Positions 61,269 to 64,000 of a stretch of DNA of 64,000 nucleotides are shown here, piece after piece (the first letter of the stretch is position 1; every line of letters starts with the position of its first letter). The stretch lies in NCBI GenBank assembly GCA_030490835.1, contig CM059972.1, positions 39,039,452 through 39,103,451 of the forward strand. Reading direction: 5' to 3'. The notes under the pieces were generated by a model. That model made no database searches. It saw nothing but the letters and a program-made list of their open reading frames with translations, and had not been told where the DNA came from. A program made the position numbers and the translations under genes. This DNA comes from Annona cherimola. Lineage: Eukaryota > Streptophyta > Magnoliopsida > Magnoliales > Annonaceae.

Positions 61269-61565
61269 TTAGAAACTGCGCTCACATTCCTTAGACCATA
61301 CATACCTGACTCCTTTACGAGTCAACTTGGTTAATGGGGCTGACAGTTGTGAAAACCCTTCAACAAACCTTCTATAATAGCCGACCAACCTTAGAAAGCT
61401 TCGAATTTCTGTAATGGTCGTCGGCCTTGGCCATTTCAATACTGCCTCAATCTTTTGAGGATCAACTTGAATACCCTTTTCAGATATTATATGCTCGAGA
61501 AATCCTATTTGTTTTAGCCAAAACTCACATTTCTTCAATTTGGCATACAATTTCTCATTCCTCAA
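61269..61565 (-). pseudogene. Tekay reverse transcriptase, C-terminal part
   Basis: A 98-codon frame with [36 protein letters not shown] and [19 protein letters not shown], the RT connection typical of Ty3/gypsy. It is in the same frame as 62375-61581 but separated from it by a TGA (61581-61583) and ends in TAA (61269-61271) where the family has Gln. Confidence 0.9.
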
Positions 61566-61580
61566 CCTTTCTAATACCCC

Positions 61581-62375
61581 TCACAGATGGTCTTCATGTT
61601 CTTTCTCCGTTTTAGAGTAGATTAGGACATCGTCGATAAATACAACCACAAATTGATCTAGATAGTCCCGAAAAACCCTATTCATCATATCCATGAATAC
61701 AATAGGGGCATTAGTAAGTCCAAAAGGCATTACCAAAAACTCATAATGCCCATACCTGGTTCGAAATGCCGTTTTATGAGTATCGGCCGGACTTATCCTC
61801 AGCTGATGGTATCTTGACTGTAAATCAATCTTGGAAAAAGTCGTGGCACCTTGTAATTGATCGAATAAATCGTCGATCCTGGGCAATAGATATTTATTCT
61901 TTATTGTGACCTTATTTAACTCCCGGTAATCAATACATAGCCTCAAGCTTCCATCCTTTTTCCTCACAAACAATACCGGGGCTCCCCAAGGGGACACACT
62001 TGGTCTAATGAAACCTTTATCCAACAGCTCCTGTATTTGTGCCCTTAGTTCATTCATCTTAGCTGGCGCCATTCTATAAGGAGTTTTAGAAATCGGAGCT
62101 GTACATGACATCACATCAATAGTCATATCCATTTCCCGTTGTGGAGGCAATGTGGTTAATTCCTTTGGAAATACATCGGGAAATTCTTTAACCACAGGTA
62201 TTTGATTAATTGTTACCTCCATGCCTTTGTCTTCATTCACTGACACCAAATAAGCTTGATACTTTTGTCGGATCATCCTGATAGATTTCATAGATGATAT
62301 CAATATACTTGAACTGTCAGGCTGCCTTAACTTCCCAATAGCAATCTCCTTCCCTGGAGTTGCTTCAAATTGCAC
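61581..62375 (-). pseudogene. Tekay reverse transcriptase
   Basis: A 264-codon frame. [14 protein letters not shown] (start of RT), [63 protein letters not shown] and the catalytic [11 protein letters not shown] are all visible, so the catalytic acids are intact. It copies genomic RNA into DNA in the particle. A stop separates it from gag-protease upstream (62406) and from its own C-terminal part downstream. Confidence 0.92.
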
Positions 62376-62405
62376 TTTTTTATTCTTACAGTCTATGGTC
62401 GCTCC

Positions 62406-63908
62406 TCATCGACTTAGCCAATCTATACCCAATATCACGTCGAATTCAGTCATAGGCAATAGGATCAAATTAGCTTCTAGAATCAATGATCCTATCCTAA
62501 TTGGGCATGCTCTGCATACTTGGCTATTACTTGCTAACCTATAGATTAAAGATTCTACATGTATAATCTGATTGGTCTCTTCTACCGGCAGTGCATGAGT
62601 GGTCACGTATTGGCATGCTATGAATGAATGGGTGGCACTAGAATCAAACAAAGCTATTGCCATATTCCCTAGAATATAAACCGTACCTGTGACCACATTC
62701 TCTTTCTGTTCTTGAGATTCTATCCGAGTCAGGGCATGCACGTGCACCAGGTTCGTAGAAGTTCCCTGCTTTCTTGTTGCCCCGGGTATCCTAAGCTGAG
62801 CAGATCTTCCACGTCCTTGAAATGACTGCGCCTTGTTTGGGCATTTCGGGGCTATATGACCCACTTGATCACATATATAACACTTGACCACCTTTGCTTT
62901 CCCTGGCCTACACTCTTTGACAATGTGACCCGTCTGTCCACATTTGTAACACCAGTTTGATCCTTTTAAACACTCGCCTGTATGTCGCTTTTGACATTTC
63001 TTACACAACGGCGTGCTTTTCTTCTTTGGGGTTCCTTTTCCCTTTCTTACACTGCCTTTTCTAGCTTTCTCTTTTCCGATTTCCATTTCCTTGGGACCCA
63101 TACTGAACGCCTTTGAACCCAATCTTAGTTCTTGGGTTCTCAGATCCTCAATTTCCGAAGCCCTTGCTCTCTCAAGACTTGAAGCGTAATCCTTTATCAA
63201 CAAAGGTGCAAGGCTTTCCCGCAGATATGACCTCAATCCTTGTTGAAATCTCTGTGCCTTATTCTGTGGCACATTAGTAATCCACGGAACATATCTGACC
63301 AGAGCATTGAATTTTGTAGCGTACTTAGTGACCGTCATCCTCCCTTGATATAATTTTTCAAATTCTACCACCTTTTGACTCTGCAGTCCAACTAGGAGGT
63401 ACTCTTTATTAAATTCTTCCACAAATGTTTGCCAAGACACTTCTTCGGGTCGTGGCATTGTAATTAACATCATCTCCCACCATTCATGTGCATCTTTTAC
63501 TAACAAATGAGTGGCGCACAGTACTTTCTGACGGTCGTTGCACGAAGATATCCTAAATAATTTCTTAATCTCCATTATCCACTGCTCTGCTTGGACCGGG
63601 TCGGGTTCTCCAAAAAATTTCAGGGGTCGCTGTGCTAGAAAGGCATTTATGGCTCTTATGTCAGCTTCCATTAGCTGATTCTCATCCCTTAGCAGTGTTG
63701 ATGTGACGACGGGGTCCGCCATAGGAGCAGGTCCTTCTCTCTCTACACTACCCAACTGAGCTTGTTGGGTCCTTTCCCATAATCCTTGTATAATGTCGGC
63801 AGTCTGTCCTGCCCAATCCCTAGTGGCCTGCTGCATTGCTTTTTCCACCGCTGCAGCCAATCTTTCTTCCATGAGTCTATTCTGCCTCGACTCATTTTCC
63901 TCCTCCAT
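62406..63908 (-). pseudogene. Tekay gag and protease
   Basis: A 500-codon frame from ATG 63908. Residues about 95-235 are the retrotransposon gag domain (LKFFGEPDPVQAEQWIMEI, LVKDAHEWWEMM). A Lys-rich stretch and two CCHC knuckles (CYKCGQTGHIVKEC, CYICDQVGHIAPKC) near 330-365 bind RNA. The protease active site reads ALFDSSATHSF where the family has DSGATHSF (Gly to Ser, codon 62637-62639). It ends at a TGA (62406-62408) right after ILGIDWLSR, replacing the conserved Trp, so RT cannot be made by simple read-through. Long and largely intact gag could still be translated. Confidence 0.9.
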
Positions 63909-64000
63909 ATTCTGTTCAGGGCTTTCATCATTCCGCCTTTGTTGGTTCCTTTGATTCGATCCTTGTGTTACAGGCCTTCCTCTTTTAGGTCGGCTAGATT
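63909..64000 (-). other. Leader of the Tekay element, continues beyond window
   Basis: Sequence upstream of the gag ATG in the sense direction. The primer site and 5' LTR must lie outside the window. Confidence 0.6.

Larger units (their letters stand above)
46451..64000 (-). mobile_element. Tekay/Del-type Ty3/gypsy chromovirus element (5' end outside window)
   Basis: The 3' LTR is 46451-50343, followed rightwards (upstream in sense) by polypurine tract, chromodomain, integrase, RNase H, reverse transcriptase, protease and gag. The order PR-RT-RH-IN and the C-terminal chromodomain place it in the Tekay/Del lineage. A copia element (52058-60981) interrupts RNase H. The 5' LTR and primer site lie beyond 64000. 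Several nonsense and active-site changes show it cannot now move by itself. Confidence 0.95.

Overview
This window is plant nuclear DNA: AT-rich, made mostly of nested LTR retrotransposons, and carrying one intron-containing nuclear gene for a plastid protein. The gene is an angiosperm BASS3-type (bile acid:Na+ symporter family) carrier, 28756-32290 (+), in five exons with clean GT-AG introns and 437 codons. The species cannot be fixed from the sequence. No bacterial, plastid or viral gene set and no CRISPR array is present.

Left part (1-22.4 kb). The 3' end of a SIRE-type Ty1/copia element (polypurine tract plus 3' LTR) fills 1-1867. Old repeat remnants follow, including a decayed LTR ending at 4956 and an LTR fragment at 4957-5360. 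Into that fragment a 14,784-bp non-autonomous element (5361-20144) has jumped, with target duplication CGTAG on both sides. Its two LTRs are each 6,007 bp with no length difference, and its 2.8-kb interior has a primer site and a polypurine tract but no gag or pol. It is a LARD-type derivative of the Tekay/Del chromovirus group. Its LTRs hold a hairpin-rich expansion and two kinds of short repeat arrays.

Middle (22.4-34.5 kb). This is low-copy DNA scattered with foldback, hAT-like and MULE-like MITEs, a decayed LINE 3' end (26235-27645), then the BASS3 gene with TATA box, a (TTTC)13 tract in its leader and a MITE in intron 4. A MULE-like MITE and a possible SINE lie downstream.

Right part (34.5-64 kb). 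After about 2.4 kb of unassigned DNA comes a very old Ty1/copia element (about 36.9-43.7 kb). Its gag is split by a short MITE-like insertion, which is itself split by a 3,172-bp Tekay-type solo LTR (39199-42370, target duplication ACGTG). A second old LTR fragment (43.7-46.45 kb) is followed by a full-size Tekay/Del Ty3/gypsy element on the minus strand (46451 to beyond 64000). Its RNase H is interrupted by a complete 8,924-bp SIRE-type copia element (52058-60981, target duplication AAAAT). Both large elements are inactivated: stops replace conserved residues, and catalytic or conserved active-site residues are changed, mostly by G-to-A or C-to-T changes.

The transposons do not form a pathway with BASS3. 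The autonomous-type Tekay element and the LARD share LTR ends, primer site and polypurine context, so they probably form a helper/dependent pair of families.
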